Shown in pieces: positions 44,772-54,477 of a stretch of DNA of 64,000 bases. Made by a program: the position numbers and the translations under genes. The notes under the pieces were generated by a model. It had not been told where the DNA came from and ran no database searches. It was given only the letters and a program-made list of their open reading frames with translations. The stretch lies in the NCBI RefSeq assembly GCF_022179545.1, contig NZ_AP025518.1, positions 3,782,001-3,846,000 on the forward strand. Direction: 5' to 3'. The stretch comes from Mycolicibacterium fortuitum subsp. fortuitum. GTDB lineage: Bacteria; Actinomycetota; Actinomycetes; Mycobacteriales; Mycobacteriaceae. Each line of letters starts with the position of its first letter. Positions within the stretch are counted from its first letter, which is position 1.

Positions 44772-46313
44772 GTGAGCAGCGCACCCGGCTACCAGGCCCC
44801 CACCGTCACTGTCAGCTCGTCGTTGCCCCGCAAGGGGGTCGCCGAGGCCGTCCTCGTCATCGGCGTCGTCAGCGACGACGACGGACCGAAGGTCCTGTCC
44901 GCGGGGTCATTCCTCGACGAGGATGCTGTGGCTGCCGTGGAATCCACCCTGCAGGCACTGGGGGGCACCGGAAGCGAGGGGCAGACGCATCGGCTGGTCG
45001 TCCCGTCGCTTCCTGTCGCCAGCGTGCTGACGGTCGGGCTGGGCAAGCCGCGCGACGAGTGGCCCGCCGACGTGATCCGCCGGGCCGCCGGTGCCGCAGC
45101 GCGGGCGTTGGACAAGGTCGCCGCAGTGGTGACCTCACTGTCCGCGATCGATCTGGAGGCCGCCGTCGAGGGGTTGATCCTGGGCGCCTACCGGTTCAGC
45201 GACTTCCGCAGCCCCAAGACCGCACCCACCGATGCCGGGCTGACGGCGATCACCGCGCTGGCCGCCGACGCCAAGGGGGCCACCAAGGCACAAGCACAAC
45301 GCGCGGTGGACATCGCGTCAGCGGTCGCGACCGCCCGCGATTTCGTCAACACCCCGCCCAGCCATCTGTACCCCGGCGAATTCGCCGAGCAAGCAAAGGC
45401 TTTGGGCGAAGCCGCTGGGCTCGAAGTCGAGGTGCTCGACGAGAAGGCCCTGACCAAGGCCGGTTACGGCGGCATCGTCGGCGTCGGCAAGGGTTCTTCG
45501 CGCCCGCCGCGCCTGGTGCGGTTGATCCACCGGGGCGCAGGCAAGCCGCGCACGCGAGGAGCACAGACCGGCGGGGCCAAGCGCGTCGCATTGGTCGGCA
45601 AGGGCATCACGTTCGACACCGGCGGCATCTCGATCAAGCCTGCCGCCAACATGCATCACATGACCTCGGACATGGGTGGTGCCGCCGCGGTCATCGCCAC
45701 CGTGGTGCTGGCTGCCAAGCAGAATCTGCCGATCGAGGTGATCGCCACCGTGCCGATGGCGGAGAACATGCCGTCGGCGACCGCGCAGCGCCCGGGCGAT
45801 GTGCTGACCCAGTACGGCGGCATCACCGTGGAGGTGCTCAACACCGACGCCGAAGGCCGCCTGATCCTGGCCGACGCGATCGTGCGGGCCTGCGAGGACG
45901 AGCCCGACTACCTGATCGAGACGTCCACGCTCACCGGCGCGCAGACGGTGGCACTGGGCTCCCGCACGCCGGGCGTGATGGGCAGCGACGAGTTCCGCGA
46001 CCGGGTGGCGGCCCTGTCGCAGGGCGTCGGCGAGAACGGCTGGGCCATGCCGCTGCCCGAGGAGCTCAAGGACGACCTCAAGTCCTCGGTGGCCGACCTC
46101 GCCAACGTCAGCGGGTCGCGCTATGCCGGGATGCTCGTGGCGGGCACCTACCTGCGCGAGTTCGTCGCCGACGGGGTCCAGTGGACCCACATCGACATCG
46201 CCGCACCGGCTTACAACACCGGAGGCCCGTGGGGCTACACGCCCAAGGGCGGCACCGGGGTGCCGACCCGGACGATGTTCGCGGTCCTGGAGGACATCGC
46301 GGCGAACGGTTGA
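44772..46313 (+). CDS. pepB: Cytosol (leucyl) aminopeptidase, M17 family
   Basis: Two-metal aminopeptidase removing N-terminal residues from peptides; cytosolic hexamer in the family. The protein is 513 aa. The catalytic C-terminal domain has [19 protein letters not shown] (metal Lys and Asp), [28 protein letters not shown] and the family signature [10 protein letters not shown] (Asp and Glu ligands, catalytic Arg). The N-terminal domain is less conserved. GTG 44772 gives an N-terminus like Rv2213; GTG 44763 is possible. Confidence 0.94.
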   Translation: MSSAPGYQAPTVTVSSSLPRKGVAEAVLVIGVVSDDDGPKVLSAGSFLDEDAVAAVESTLQALGGTGSEGQTHRLVVPSLPVASVLTVGLGKPRDEWPADVIRRAAGAAARALDKVAAVVTSLSAIDLEAAVEGLILGAYRFSDFRSPKTAPTDAGLTAITALAADAKGATKAQAQRAVDIASAVATARDFVNTPPSHLYPGEFAEQAKALGEAAGLEVEVLDEKALTKAGYGGIVGVGKGSSRPPRLVRLIHRGAGKPRTRGAQTGGAKRVALVGKGITFDTGGISIKPAANMHHMTSDMGGAAAVIATVVLAAKQNLPIEVIATVPMAENMPSATAQRPGDVLTQYGGITVEVLNTDAEGRLILADAIVRACEDEPDYLIETSTLTGAQTVALGSRTPGVMGSDEFRDRVAALSQGVGENGWAMPLPEELKDDLKSSVADLANVSGSRYAGMLVAGTYLREFVADGVQWTHIDIAAPAYNTGGPWGYTPKGGTGVPTRTMFAVLEDIAANG

Positions 46314-46324
46314 TCCTGTGCCCC

Positions 46325-46378
46325 CGCCGAATGTGAACAGGATGGCGCGATATCTCGCCATCGTGTTCACGTTGGGCG
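46325..46378. repeat. 54-bp near-perfect palindrome across the transglycosylase start codon
   Basis: Centred between 46351 and 46352. Of 27 possible arm pairs, 23 are Watson-Crick, one is G-T, and three mismatch. The inner 38 bp (46333-46370) pair at 17 of 19 positions. The ATG at 46342 lies within the left arm. In RNA it would form a very stable hairpin hiding the start codon, about 12 nt after the pepB stop. It may act as a pepB terminator, a translational switch or a protein-binding site. Confidence 0.8.
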
Positions 46379-47250
46379 CGGGCCTGGTCGGCTGCTCGGA
46401 AGCGCCGGACACCCCAAGCCCCGCTTCCCCCACCGCTCAGCCGCCGGCTCCCACCACCGCACAGCTCTCCCCCGGCGGCGCGCAGCCCCGGCTGGCGGCA
46501 GACCCAGTACGGCTGGCGCAGGATCTGATCGCCGACGAACGCGCGTTACGCGACGCGTCGACACCGGAGGCGGTGCTGAAGCAGGCCGCTCGCCGTCAGC
46601 AGGCGGCCTACCGGGCGATCGGCCGTCATCCCGAGTGGGACGCGATCATCCGGCCCGTCCTGCCCGCCGAGTTGATCCCGTTCTACGACCGCAATGTCGA
46701 CGCCCGGCGGCAGCTCGCCACGTTGGCCGAACCGCGAGACACCCTGCCCGCGTGGCGGATCAATCCGCCGCCACCGGCGCAGGCCCTGCTCGCCGCCTAC
46801 CGCGATGCCGAGGCGGCCTCGGGCGTGGGCTGGAACTATCTGGCTGCGATCAACCTGATCGAGACGCACTTCGGCAGCGTGACGGGCGACAGCGCGGCCG
46901 GCGCCCAGGGGCCGATGCAGTTCATGCCGTCCACGTTCGCCGCCTACGGCAAGGGCGGAGACATCCACTCCCCGAGGGACAGCATCTTGGCGGCCGGGAA
47001 CTACCTGGCCGCCAACGGTTTCGCACACAACCCCGACCACGCCCTGTTCCGGTACAACAACGCCGACGCGTATGTACGGGCGGTCACCGACTATGCCGCC
47101 GCGATGGCCGCCGATCCGGCGGCGTTCGGCGTGTTCTACCGCTGGGACGTCTACTACGTCACGACCGCCGGCGACGTGCTGCTACCGGTCGGCTACGCCG
47201 CCGAATCACCCATACCGGTCGGTGAATACCTCACCGCCCATCCGCAGTAG
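46342..47250 (+). CDS. Lipoprotein lytic transglycosylase (SLT family)
   Basis: Predicted envelope murein hydrolase of 302 aa. The N-terminus MARYLAIVFTLGAGLVGC is a lipoprotein signal with lipobox LVGC. A Pro/Ala/Thr linker follows. The SLT domain spans about residues 150-285. The catalytic Glu is E174 (NLIETHFG), followed by GDSAAGAQGPMQFMPSTFAAYG, the classical G-P-M-Q-F-M-P-S-T segment. GTG 46333 or 46318 are alternative starts. M. tuberculosis has ephD directly after pepB, so this gene is extra here. Its start codon lies inside a 54-bp palindrome. Confidence 0.88.
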   Translation: MARYLAIVFTLGAGLVGCSEAPDTPSPASPTAQPPAPTTAQLSPGGAQPRLAADPVRLAQDLIADERALRDASTPEAVLKQAARRQQAAYRAIGRHPEWDAIIRPVLPAELIPFYDRNVDARRQLATLAEPRDTLPAWRINPPPPAQALLAAYRDAEAASGVGWNYLAAINLIETHFGSVTGDSAAGAQGPMQFMPSTFAAYGKGGDIHSPRDSILAAGNYLAANGFAHNPDHALFRYNNADAYVRAVTDYAAAMAADPAAFGVFYRWDVYYVTTAGDVLLPVGYAAESPIPVGEYLTAHPQ

Positions 47251-47254
47251 CGGC

Positions 47255-48991
47255 CTAGAACGAACCCGAACGCGCCATCCGGCGCAGCGCCGAGGGCACC
47301 AGCCGTGCCACCCCGTAGGCGGCATAGGCCTCCGGCGTGACCGGGCGGATCGCCTTGTCCTTGCGGACGGCGGCGACGATTGCCTTGGCCACCTTGTCCG
47401 GACCGTAGCGCCGTGCGGCGAAGGCCTTCTTGGTCGCCGCGCGCAACTGCTCGACCTGTCCGGCCTTGTCGGCGGGCACGTCGAAGCGAGTGGTGTCGAT
47501 GATGTTGGTGTCGATGACGCCCGGGCAGATCGTGGTCAAACCGACTCCGGCCGAATCCAGTTCGGCCCGCAGGCAGTCGGAGAACATGAACACCGCCGCC
47601 TTGCTGGTGGAGTAGGCATTCATGGATGCCGACGGCGAATAGGCAGCCATCGACGCCACGTTGACGATGTGGCCACCGGTGCCGCGGTCGACGAGACGGC
47701 GGGCAAATGACCTGCAGCAGTTGACGACTCCGCCGAAGTTGACATCGAGCACGCGGTCGTACTGATCGGCCGGGGTGTCGAGGAACTTGCCACCGTGGCC
47801 GATTCCGGCGTTGTTGACCACCACGTCCGGCACCCCGTGCGTGCTGCAGACCTGCTCCACGAAACTCTCCACCGCATCGGCGTCGGACACGTCGAGGCCG
47901 TAGGCGTGGGCGACGCCGCCGCGCGCGGCGATCTCATCGGCGGTGGCTTTGGCCGAGGCCTCGTCGATGTCGCTGACCACGAGCTCGGCTCCCTGGGCGG
48001 CGAAGGCCAGCGCCGTCGATCTGCCGATGCCGCTGCCCGCACCTGTCACCGAAACCAAGGTGTCAGAGAAGGGTTCACGTGACCTGCCTACCTGCGCACG
48101 TCGCAGCGCACGAGCCGCGGGAGCGCCCTCGATGTGCTCGACGAGTTCGGCGGTGGCGTTGGCGATGGCGCGCCAGTGCGAGAACGGTGCCCAGTGGCCG
48201 GCCTTGAGATCACGGCGCCACAGCAGCGGCACCCAGGTGGATTCCTCGTCGTAGCCGTGCCCGCGCACCACGGGATCGTGGTCGTTGCAGATCAGCTGCA
48301 CGGGCACGGTCACATAGTGGTCGGGCCGCAGCGTCGTGAACGATCGAATCGCGTTGGCGCGGTAGATCTTCAGCCCGTTGGCCGCATCGATGTCGAGCGT
48401 CTCGGACTGGAACTTGGGGCCTGCGGTGTCGATGGCCTGCAGCCGACGTGCCGCACCGCGCCGCATCAGCGCGGGTGCCACGACCGGGACCGAGAACGGG
48501 ATCCAGTAGCTGAACCGCGAGGCCAGGTTCAGCGCCTTGACAAACCGGATGGGCCGGTACGGGCGGGCGAGGCGGCCACGCACGAACGACCCGTAGTGGT
48601 CGGTGCTGGGACCCGACACCGAGGTGAACGACGCCACCTTCTCGGCAGCCTCGGGACGGCTGAGGTACTCCCACACCCCGACCGAACCCCAGTCATGGGC
48701 CAACACGTGCACCGGGCGTCCCGGACTCACCGCGTCGATCACCGCGGACAGATCGTCGGCGAAACGATCCATCCGGTAGGCCCTGACCGCTTTGGGCACC
48801 TCGGAGGCGCCGGCCCCGCGGTTGTCGTACCGCACGATGTGGAAGCGGTCCCCGAGCTCCCCCGTGACGCCGTTCCACAGCACATGGGAGTCGGGCCACC
48901 CGTGCGCCATCACGATCGTCGGCAGCTGCCGATCCCCTTGTTCGTAAACCGCGATGCGGGTTCCGTCCGAGCTGTCGACGAAGCGCTGCAT
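47255..48991 (-). CDS. ephD: EphD: alpha/beta-hydrolase (epoxide hydrolase) fused to short-chain dehydrogenase
   Basis: Two-enzyme fusion of 578 aa. Residues about 1-295 are an alpha/beta-hydrolase: MAHGWPDSHVLW (oxyanion loop), nucleophile Asp in LAHDWGSVG and His in LKAGHWAPFSHW. Residues about 310-578 are an SDR: TGAGSGIGRSTALAFA (NAD(P) site), NNAGIGHGG, VASMAAYSPSASMNAYSTSKAA (Ser, Tyr and Lys catalytic). EphD of M. tuberculosis acts on epoxy-mycolic acids and is linked to keto-mycolates. GGAGGG precedes the ATG. An operator-like palindrome lies 29 bp upstream. Confidence 0.93.
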   Translation of the reverse strand: MQRFVDSSDGTRIAVYEQGDRQLPTIVMAHGWPDSHVLWNGVTGELGDRFHIVRYDNRGAGASEVPKAVRAYRMDRFADDLSAVIDAVSPGRPVHVLAHDWGSVGVWEYLSRPEAAEKVASFTSVSGPSTDHYGSFVRGRLARPYRPIRFVKALNLASRFSYWIPFSVPVVAPALMRRGAARRLQAIDTAGPKFQSETLDIDAANGLKIYRANAIRSFTTLRPDHYVTVPVQLICNDHDPVVRGHGYDEESTWVPLLWRRDLKAGHWAPFSHWRAIANATAELVEHIEGAPAARALRRAQVGRSREPFSDTLVSVTGAGSGIGRSTALAFAAQGAELVVSDIDEASAKATADEIAARGGVAHAYGLDVSDADAVESFVEQVCSTHGVPDVVVNNAGIGHGGKFLDTPADQYDRVLDVNFGGVVNCCRSFARRLVDRGTGGHIVNVASMAAYSPSASMNAYSTSKAAVFMFSDCLRAELDSAGVGLTTICPGVIDTNIIDTTRFDVPADKAGQVEQLRAATKKAFAARRYGPDKVAKAIVAAVRKDKAIRPVTPEAYAAYGVARLVPSALRRMARSGSF

Positions 48992-49019
48992 AGTCCACCC
49001 TCCACGAGGTACCTGTAAC

Positions 49020-49030
49020 GGATAGTATCC
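49020..49030. promoter_or_regulatory. Operator-like palindrome upstream of ephD
   Basis: GGATA-G-TATCC is a perfect 5-1-5 palindrome, with partial outer symmetry continued by GGTACC on both sides (49008-49013 and 49040-49045). The layout is like a TetR-family operator and covers the probable promoter of ephD. No regulator gene is adjacent. Confidence 0.4.
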
Positions 49031-49058
49031 AATACCGGAGGTACCGGTTGCCTAGACT

Positions 49059-49412
49059 CTAACGGTCGTCGAGTTCCCGGTACACGGCGCGCTGCCGTTC
49101 GATGCGGCGCCGCGCGTCATGGTCCCGCATCCGTTGCGGATAACCGACCTTCTGCACGTCGTAGACAGGGATCTGCAGCTGGCCGCTGAGCCGGCGTGCG
49201 CCCGCCTCGCCGCCGGTGCGGCGGCGGGTCCACTCCCCGTCGGCAGCAACGAGCACCACCGTCACGTCGGTGACCGTGGTGCGCGGCTCGACGAATGCCT
49301 CGACCCCGACGTGCTCGGCCACCCAGCGCTGCAGATACTGCAGGTCGGCCGCCTGCTCGGTGCCGGGCCCGCGCGCCGAACGCCGTCGGCGAAACGTATC
49401 GAACAGGCCCAA
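49059..49412 (-). CDS. Conserved hypothetical protein
   Basis: Protein of 117 aa starting LGLFDTFRRRRSARGPG. The rest is a compact alpha/beta sequence: DLQYLQRWVAEHVGVEAFVEPRTTVTDVTVVLVAADGEWTRRR, then QLQIPVYDVQKVGYPQRMRDHDARRRIERQR. No characterised domain was recognised. TTG 49412 was chosen because AGGAGA stands 8 nt upstream and the upstream part of the open frame is of poor coding quality. It is transcribed towards ephD, 67 bp away, and could share its transcript. Confidence 0.75.
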   Translation of the reverse strand: MGLFDTFRRRRSARGPGTEQAADLQYLQRWVAEHVGVEAFVEPRTTVTDVTVVLVAADGEWTRRRTGGEAGARRLSGQLQIPVYDVQKVGYPQRMRDHDARRRIERQRAVYRELDDR

Positions 49413-49627
49413 CGGACGGATCTCCTCAGCTCTGGGGAAGTTCGACGAACCGCCCTGCAAACCCTCATCCGATAGTGCCAGAGGATCGGCAACCCTGAGT
49501 GAGTGCAAATGTTGCTGCAGTGACAGGATGGTTCCGACAATCCACCTAGGTGCCGCACCCAGTGCACCTGGCTGTGGTAAGCCAGAGTTCGAGTCGTCAC
49601 AAGTGACCGTCCGAGGAGTCAATACAC

Positions 49628-51358
49628 ATGGCCATCTCCGTCCAGATGCCCGCGCTAGGTGAGAGCGTCACCGAGGGGACCGTCACCCGCTGGCTTAAAC
49701 AGGAGGGCGACACCGTCGAACTCGACGAGCCGCTGCTGGAGGTGTCCACAGACAAGGTCGACACCGAGATCCCGTCACCCGCCGCGGGCGTGTTGACCAA
49801 GATCGTCGCGCAGGAGGACGACACCGTCGAGATCGGCGGCGAGCTCGCAGTCATCGGCGAGGCGGGCGAACAAGCCTCGGCAGCGCCGGCCGCGGAGCCG
49901 GAAGCCAAGCCGGAGCCCGAGCCCCAGGCCACCGAGCCGTCGGCCGCCCCGGCCGAGAGCGCCGCTCCCGAGCCCGCCCCCTCCGCGCCGGCTCCCGCCG
50001 CCTCAGGTTCGGCCACCACCGTCGTGATGCCCGAGTTGGGCGAGTCGGTCACCGAGGGCACGGTCACCCGCTGGCTCAAGAAGGTCGGCGACTCGGTCGG
50101 CGTCGACGAGCCGCTCGTCGAGGTGTCCACGGACAAGGTCGACACCGAGATCCCGTCCCCGGTGGCCGGCACCCTGCTGGAGATCACCGCGGAAGAGGAC
50201 GACACCGTCGCCGTCGGCGGTGAGCTGGCCAAGATCGGCGACGCCGCCGCCGCGCCGGCCCAGCCTCCTGCCCCCGCAGCGCCTGCTCCCGAACCGAAGC
50301 CTGAACCGAAGCCCGAGCCCAAGGCGCAGCCCGCACCCGCGGCTCCGGCTCCTGCCGCACCTGCTCCCTCGGCACCGGCACCGGCAGCCCCCGCCGCGGC
50401 CGGAGACGGCGACGGCTCGCCCTATGTCACCCCGCTGGTGCGAAAGTTGGCCTCGGAGAACGGCGTTGACCTCGCATCGGTGAAGGGCACCGGTGTGGGT
50501 GGCCGCATCCGCAAGCAGGATGTGCTCGCTGCGGCCGAGGCCAAAAAGGCTCCCCCGGCTCCGGCTGCACCGGCGGCCCCTGCTGCGGCCGCACCCGCCG
50601 CCGCGTCGGCAGCCCCGGCTCCGGCCCTGGCACACCTGCGCGGTACCACCCAGAAGGCCAGCCGGATCCGTCAGATCACCGCGAAGAAGACGCGGGAATC
50701 CTTGCAGGCGACCGCGCAGCTGACCCAGACCCACGAGGTCGACATGACCAAGATCGTGGCGTTGCGGTCCAGGGCCAAGGCCGATTTCGCCGAGCGCGAG
50801 GGTGTGAACCTCACCTACCTGCCGTTCATCGCCCGTGCCGTCATCGATGCGTTGAAGATCCACCCGAACATCAACGCCAGCTACAACGAGGACACCAAGG
50901 AGATCACCTACTACGACGCCGAGCACCTCGGCTTCGCAGTCGACACCGAGCAGGGTCTGCTCTCCCCCGTGATCCACAACGCCGGTGACCTGTCGCTGGG
51001 CGGGTTGGCGCGTGCCATCTCCGACATCGCGGCCAGGGCCCGGTCGGGCAACCTCAAGCCCGACGAGTTGTCCGGCGGCACGTTCACCATCACCAACATC
51101 GGCAGCCAGGGCGCGCTGTTCGACACCCCGATCCTGGTGCCGCCGCAGGCGGCGATGCTGGGCACCGGGGCGATCGTCAAGCGCCCGCGGGTGATCTCCG
51201 ACGAATACGGCAACGAGTCGATCGGTGTTCGCTCGGTGTGCTACCTGCCGCTGACCTATGACCACCGGCTGATCGACGGCGCCGACGCCGGCCGGTTCGT
51301 GACCACCATCAAGCGCAGGCTCGAAGAAGGCGCGTTCGAGGCCGACCTCGGGCTGTAA
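49628..51358 (+). CDS. dlaT: Dihydrolipoamide acyltransferase (E2), two lipoyl domains
   Basis: E2 core of the pyruvate dehydrogenase complex (named SucB in older annotation) and, in mycobacteria, part of a peroxynitrite/peroxide reductase. The 576-aa protein has two N-terminal lipoyl domains, each with the lipoylated Lys in [12 protein letters not shown] (K43 in the first), joined by Pro/Ala/Glu linkers. A peripheral-subunit-binding domain ([34 protein letters not shown]) and the catalytic domain with [14 protein letters not shown] (His and Asp) follow. GAGGAG precedes the ATG. It heads the block with lipB and lipA. Confidence 0.95.
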   Translation: MAISVQMPALGESVTEGTVTRWLKQEGDTVELDEPLLEVSTDKVDTEIPSPAAGVLTKIVAQEDDTVEIGGELAVIGEAGEQASAAPAAEPEAKPEPEPQATEPSAAPAESAAPEPAPSAPAPAASGSATTVVMPELGESVTEGTVTRWLKKVGDSVGVDEPLVEVSTDKVDTEIPSPVAGTLLEITAEEDDTVAVGGELAKIGDAAAAPAQPPAPAAPAPEPKPEPKPEPKAQPAPAAPAPAAPAPSAPAPAAPAAAGDGDGSPYVTPLVRKLASENGVDLASVKGTGVGGRIRKQDVLAAAEAKKAPPAPAAPAAPAAAAPAAASAAPAPALAHLRGTTQKASRIRQITAKKTRESLQATAQLTQTHEVDMTKIVALRSRAKADFAEREGVNLTYLPFIARAVIDALKIHPNINASYNEDTKEITYYDAEHLGFAVDTEQGLLSPVIHNAGDLSLGGLARAISDIAARARSGNLKPDELSGGTFTITNIGSQGALFDTPILVPPQAAMLGTGAIVKRPRVISDEYGNESIGVRSVCYLPLTYDHRLIDGADAGRFVTTIKRRLEEGAFEADLGL

Positions 51359-51383
51359 GGACCGTTAGGAGGGGCTCCCCACT

Positions 51384-52289
51384 GTGGCGGACGCCGTCAT
51401 CGCGATAGCGGGATCATCCGGTCTGATCGGTTCGGCGCTGGTAACAACGCTGCGCGCAGCCGATCGCCGGGTGCTCCGGATCGTACGCAGGGCACCATCG
51501 AACGGCGACGAGCTGTTCTGGAACCCCGACACCGGGGAGTTCGACGCCGGCGCGCTCCAGGGCGTGGACGCGGTGGTGAACCTCTGCGGCGTCGGCGTCG
51601 GCGACAAGCGGTGGTCGGGTGCCTTCAAACAGAGTCTGCGCGACAGCCGGATCGGGCCCACCGAGGTGCTCGCAGGTGCGGTGGCCGACGCCGGCGTGCC
51701 CGTGCTGATCAATGCCAGTGCCGTCGGCTACTACGGCGACACCAAGGACAAGGTGACCGACGAGTCCGCACCGGAAGGGCGCGGTTTCCTGGCCGGGCTG
51801 TGCGCGGATTGGGAGGCGGCGACCGCGCCGGCCGTCGCCGCCGGGTCCCGCGTGGTGCTGCTGCGCACCGGGCTCGTCATGTCCCCGTCCGGCGGCATGG
51901 TGAACCGGCTCAAACCGTTGTTCTCACTGGGTTTGGGCGCCCGGCTGGGCAACGGTCGCCAGTACATCCCGTGGATCAGCCTGGAGGACGAGGTCCGGGC
52001 GGTGTTGTTCGCGATGGCGAACGAAAACCTCTCGGGCCCGGTCAATCTCACGGGACCGGCCCCGGTGACCAACGCCGAGTTCACCGCGGCGCTGGGCCGG
52101 GCCCTCAACCGGCCCACCCCGGTGATGGTCCCGGGATTCGCACTGCGCACGTTGCTCGGTGAGATCGCCGACGAAGGACTGCTCATCGGCCAGCGCGCCA
52201 TTCCGGCCGCACTTGAGCGGGCGGGCTTCAGCTTCCACCACAACACCGTCGGCGAAGCGCTGGCGTACGCCACCGCACCGAGGGATTAG
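51384..52289 (+). CDS. TIGR01777 family NAD(P)-binding epimerase/oxidoreductase (Rv2216-like)
   Basis: Extended SDR/epimerase-like protein of 301 aa. The N-terminal [21 protein letters not shown] is the dinucleotide-binding GXXGXXG motif. [48 protein letters not shown] and the C-terminal DUF1731-like part ([16 protein letters not shown]) mark the TIGR01777/YfcH family. The substrate is unknown. AGGAGG lies about 10 nt before the GTG. It is 25 nt after dlaT and probably co-transcribed. It overlaps the convergent gene by 4 nt. Confidence 0.88.
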   Translation: MADAVIAIAGSSGLIGSALVTTLRAADRRVLRIVRRAPSNGDELFWNPDTGEFDAGALQGVDAVVNLCGVGVGDKRWSGAFKQSLRDSRIGPTEVLAGAVADAGVPVLINASAVGYYGDTKDKVTDESAPEGRGFLAGLCADWEAATAPAVAAGSRVVLLRTGLVMSPSGGMVNRLKPLFSLGLGARLGNGRQYIPWISLEDEVRAVLFAMANENLSGPVNLTGPAPVTNAEFTAALGRALNRPTPVMVPGFALRTLLGEIADEGLLIGQRAIPAALERAGFSFHHNTVGEALAYATAPRD

Positions 52290-52780
52290 CGACCCGCCGT
52301 GGCCCGGTGGACCTCGATCGCCGTCATCGCCTCGTCGAACGAACGGTCCATCGGCGTCAGCGATATCGCGATGTCGCCTCCGGTCAGCCGCCGGTTGGCC
52401 CGGGCGACCCTGCCCAGCAGTGTGGTCGACGGGAATCGGCGGGGATCGGCCAGGTGCAGGATGATCGCCCGCTGCCGCCGGTACTTCCACACCGTCACGC
52501 CGACGATCTCGTCCCACGGGATGACCGCCTCGGACCACTGCTTGTAGTAGATGCCGTCGGGCGAGACCGAAAGCTGCTCGCGGCGGTCGAACAACCGGAC
52601 CGCGGTGAGGACCGCCGCGCCCAGGAAGAACAGGGTGCCGCAGGCACCGACAGCTTTGTGCAGCAGGGAAGCCTCGGCCGAGCTCGCCACCCAGGCCGAC
52701 ATTGCGCCCATCAGTACGCCGAGCACCGTCAACATCACCAATCGCCACGGCGAATATCGGGCAGAGAATTCCGGCACCAT
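52286..52780 (-). CDS. Membrane protein with PH-like domain (STM3941-type)
   Basis: Protein of 164 aa. Two transmembrane helices lie close to the N-terminus (about residues 14-34 and 43-63). A cytoplasmic domain with the bacterial PH-domain pattern [44 protein letters not shown] follows. An alternating basic/acidic tail completes it. ATG 52780 has only a weak AAGG upstream. It is opposite in strand to its neighbours and inserted between the epimerase and lipB genes. The function is unknown. Confidence 0.82.
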   Translation of the reverse strand: MVPEFSARYSPWRLVMLTVLGVLMGAMSAWVASSAEASLLHKAVGACGTLFFLGAAVLTAVRLFDRREQLSVSPDGIYYKQWSEAVIPWDEIVGVTVWKYRRQRAIILHLADPRRFPSTTLLGRVARANRRLTGGDIAISLTPMDRSFDEAMTAIEVHRATAGR

Positions 52781-52832
52781 CCGACCTTATTCGGCGTCAA
52801 CCCCTGCGCCGGGCAGCAATTTCGCGCGCGAG

Positions 52833-52838
52833 TAGCGT
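52833..52838 (+). promoter_or_regulatory. Putative lipB -10 box
   Basis: TAGCGT ends 8 nt before ATG 52847, and no Shine-Dalgarno sequence is present. The transcript would be leaderless or have a leader of one or two bases. Confidence 0.35.
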
Positions 52839-52846
52839 GGACGATC

Positions 52847-53524
52847 ATGGCAGCATCCATCCGCTCGGCGAGTACTCCGGTGGCGGTGCGGCAGCTGGGC
52901 ACGGTCGATTACGAGGCCGCCTGGGAAGTGCAGCGCGAGATCGCCGACGCCCGGGTGGCCGGTGGTCCCGACACCCTGCTGCTGCTGCAGCATCCCGCGG
53001 TCTACACCGCGGGCAAGCGCACCGAGCCGCACGAACGCCCGGTGGACGGTACGCCCGTCGTCGACACCGACCGCGGCGGCAAGATCACCTGGCACGGCCC
53101 GGGGCAGCTGGTCGGCTACCCCATCATCGGACTCACCGAGCCGCTCGATGTGGTGAATTTCGTTCGGCGCCTTGAGGAAGCACTCATCACCGTGTGTGCG
53201 GACCTGGGCCTGCAGGCCGGGCGGGTCGAGGGCCGCTCGGGTGTGTGGGTGCCAGGCGACGGTCTGCGGCCCGCCCGCAAGGTCGGTGCCATCGGCATCC
53301 GGGTGTCGCGGGCGACGACGCTTCACGGGTTTGCGCTGAACTGCGACTGTGACCTGTCGGCGTTCTCGTCGATCGTGCCGTGCGGGATCGCCGATGCCGG
53401 CGTGACGTCGCTGACGGCCGAGCTGGGCCGGCGCATCACTGTCGAGGACGTCACCGACCGCGTCGCCGCTGCCGTGACCGATGCGCTGGACGGACGGCTG
53501 GAAGTAGCTCTGAACGTAGGATGA
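52847..53524 (+). CDS. lipB: Octanoyl-[acyl-carrier-protein]:protein N-octanoyltransferase
   Basis: Transfers octanoyl groups from acyl carrier protein to lipoyl-domain lysines, the first step of lipoate assembly. The 225-aa protein has the family blocks [41 protein letters not shown] (substrate loop), [13 protein letters not shown] (catalytic Lys) and [16 protein letters not shown] (catalytic Cys). It is followed 4 nt later by lipA, and its targets on DlaT are encoded 1.5 kb upstream. Confidence 0.95.
   Translation: MAASIRSASTPVAVRQLGTVDYEAAWEVQREIADARVAGGPDTLLLLQHPAVYTAGKRTEPHERPVDGTPVVDTDRGGKITWHGPGQLVGYPIIGLTEPLDVVNFVRRLEEALITVCADLGLQAGRVEGRSGVWVPGDGLRPARKVGAIGIRVSRATTLHGFALNCDCDLSAFSSIVPCGIADAGVTSLTAELGRRITVEDVTDRVAAAVTDALDGRLEVALNVG
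53517..53522 (+). promoter_or_regulatory. Leaderless -10 box of lipA
   Basis: TAGGAT, overlapping the lipB stop codon, is followed by 6 nt and GTG 53529. lipA may therefore be transcribed on its own as well as from lipB. Confidence 0.45.
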
Positions 53525-53528
53525 ATCT

Positions 53529-54473
53529 GTGACTGTGGTGCCTGAAGGTCGGAAGCTGCTGCGTCTGGAAGTGCGCAACGCGCAGACGCCCATCGAACGC
53601 AAGCCACCGTGGATCAAGACGCGGGCCAAGATGGGTCCGGAGTACACCGAGCTCAAGGGCCTGGTGCGCCGCGAAGGCCTGCACACGGTGTGCGAGGAGG
53701 CCGGCTGCCCCAACATCTTCGAATGCTGGGAGGACCGGGAGGCCACGTTCCTGATCGGCGGCGAGCAGTGCACCCGGCGGTGTGACTTCTGCCAGATCGA
53801 CACCGGCAAGCCCGCTGAACTGGACCGTGACGAGCCGCGCCGGGTCGCCGAGAGCGTGCAGGCCATGGGGCTGAAGTACTCGACGGTGACCGGGGTGGCC
53901 CGTGATGACCTGCCCGACGGCGGAGCCTGGCTGTACGCCGAGACGGTCCGTCAGATCCATGCGCTGAACCCGAACACCGGTGTGGAGTTGTTGGCCCCGG
54001 ACTACAACGGCAACGCCGACCAGTTGGCCGAGGTGTTCGAGTCGCGCCCGGAAGTGTTCGCCCACAACGTGGAAACGGTGCCGCGCATCTTCAAGCGGAT
54101 TCGCCCGGCGTTCCGTTACGACCGCAGCCTGGCTGTGATCACCGCGGCCCGTGACTTCGGTCTCGTCACCAAATCGAACCTGATCCTGGGTATGGGCGAG
54201 ACCATCGAGGAGGTGCACACCGCGTTGCGCGATCTGCACGACGCCGGGTGCGACATCGTCACCATCACCCAGTACCTGCGGCCGTCGCCCCGTCACCACC
54301 CGGTGGAACGCTGGGTGCATCCCGACGAGTTCGTCGAGCTGTCGAGCTATGCCGAGGGCCTCGGGTTCGCCGGCGTGCTGGCCGGACCGCTGGTGCGCTC
54401 GTCCTACCGCGCGGGCCGGCTCTATGCCCAGGCCGCGCGGGTTCGGTTCGCCGATCGTCCCCCCGTATCCTGA
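53529..54473 (+). CDS. lipA: Lipoyl synthase
   Basis: Radical-SAM enzyme inserting two sulfurs into protein-bound octanoate. The 314-aa protein has both [4Fe-4S] sites: the auxiliary cluster [12 protein letters not shown] (CX4CX5C) and the radical-[11 protein letters not shown] (CX3CX2C). [14 protein letters not shown] and the C-terminal SSYRAG (the Ser ligand of the auxiliary cluster lies in the R-S-S-Y segment) are present. The GTG start fits the leaderless pattern. It works directly after LipB on DlaT and other lipoyl proteins. Confidence 0.96.
   Translation: MTVVPEGRKLLRLEVRNAQTPIERKPPWIKTRAKMGPEYTELKGLVRREGLHTVCEEAGCPNIFECWEDREATFLIGGEQCTRRCDFCQIDTGKPAELDRDEPRRVAESVQAMGLKYSTVTGVARDDLPDGGAWLYAETVRQIHALNPNTGVELLAPDYNGNADQLAEVFESRPEVFAHNVETVPRIFKRIRPAFRYDRSLAVITAARDFGLVTKSNLILGMGETIEEVHTALRDLHDAGCDIVTITQYLRPSPRHHPVERWVHPDEFVELSSYAEGLGFAGVLAGPLVRSSYRAGRLYAQAARVRFADRPPVS
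54466..54471 (+). promoter_or_regulatory. Leaderless -10 box of the DUF4191 gene
   Basis: TATCCT at the very end of lipA, then 6 nt and ATG 54478. No ribosome binding site is present. Confidence 0.5.
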
Positions 54474-54477
54474 AGTA

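Noticed and set aside
50003..51265. Minus-strand 420-codon frame opposite dlaT
   Set aside because: It is a shadow of the Ala/Pro-rich E2 gene, with Arg/Gly low-complexity sequence and no ribosome site.
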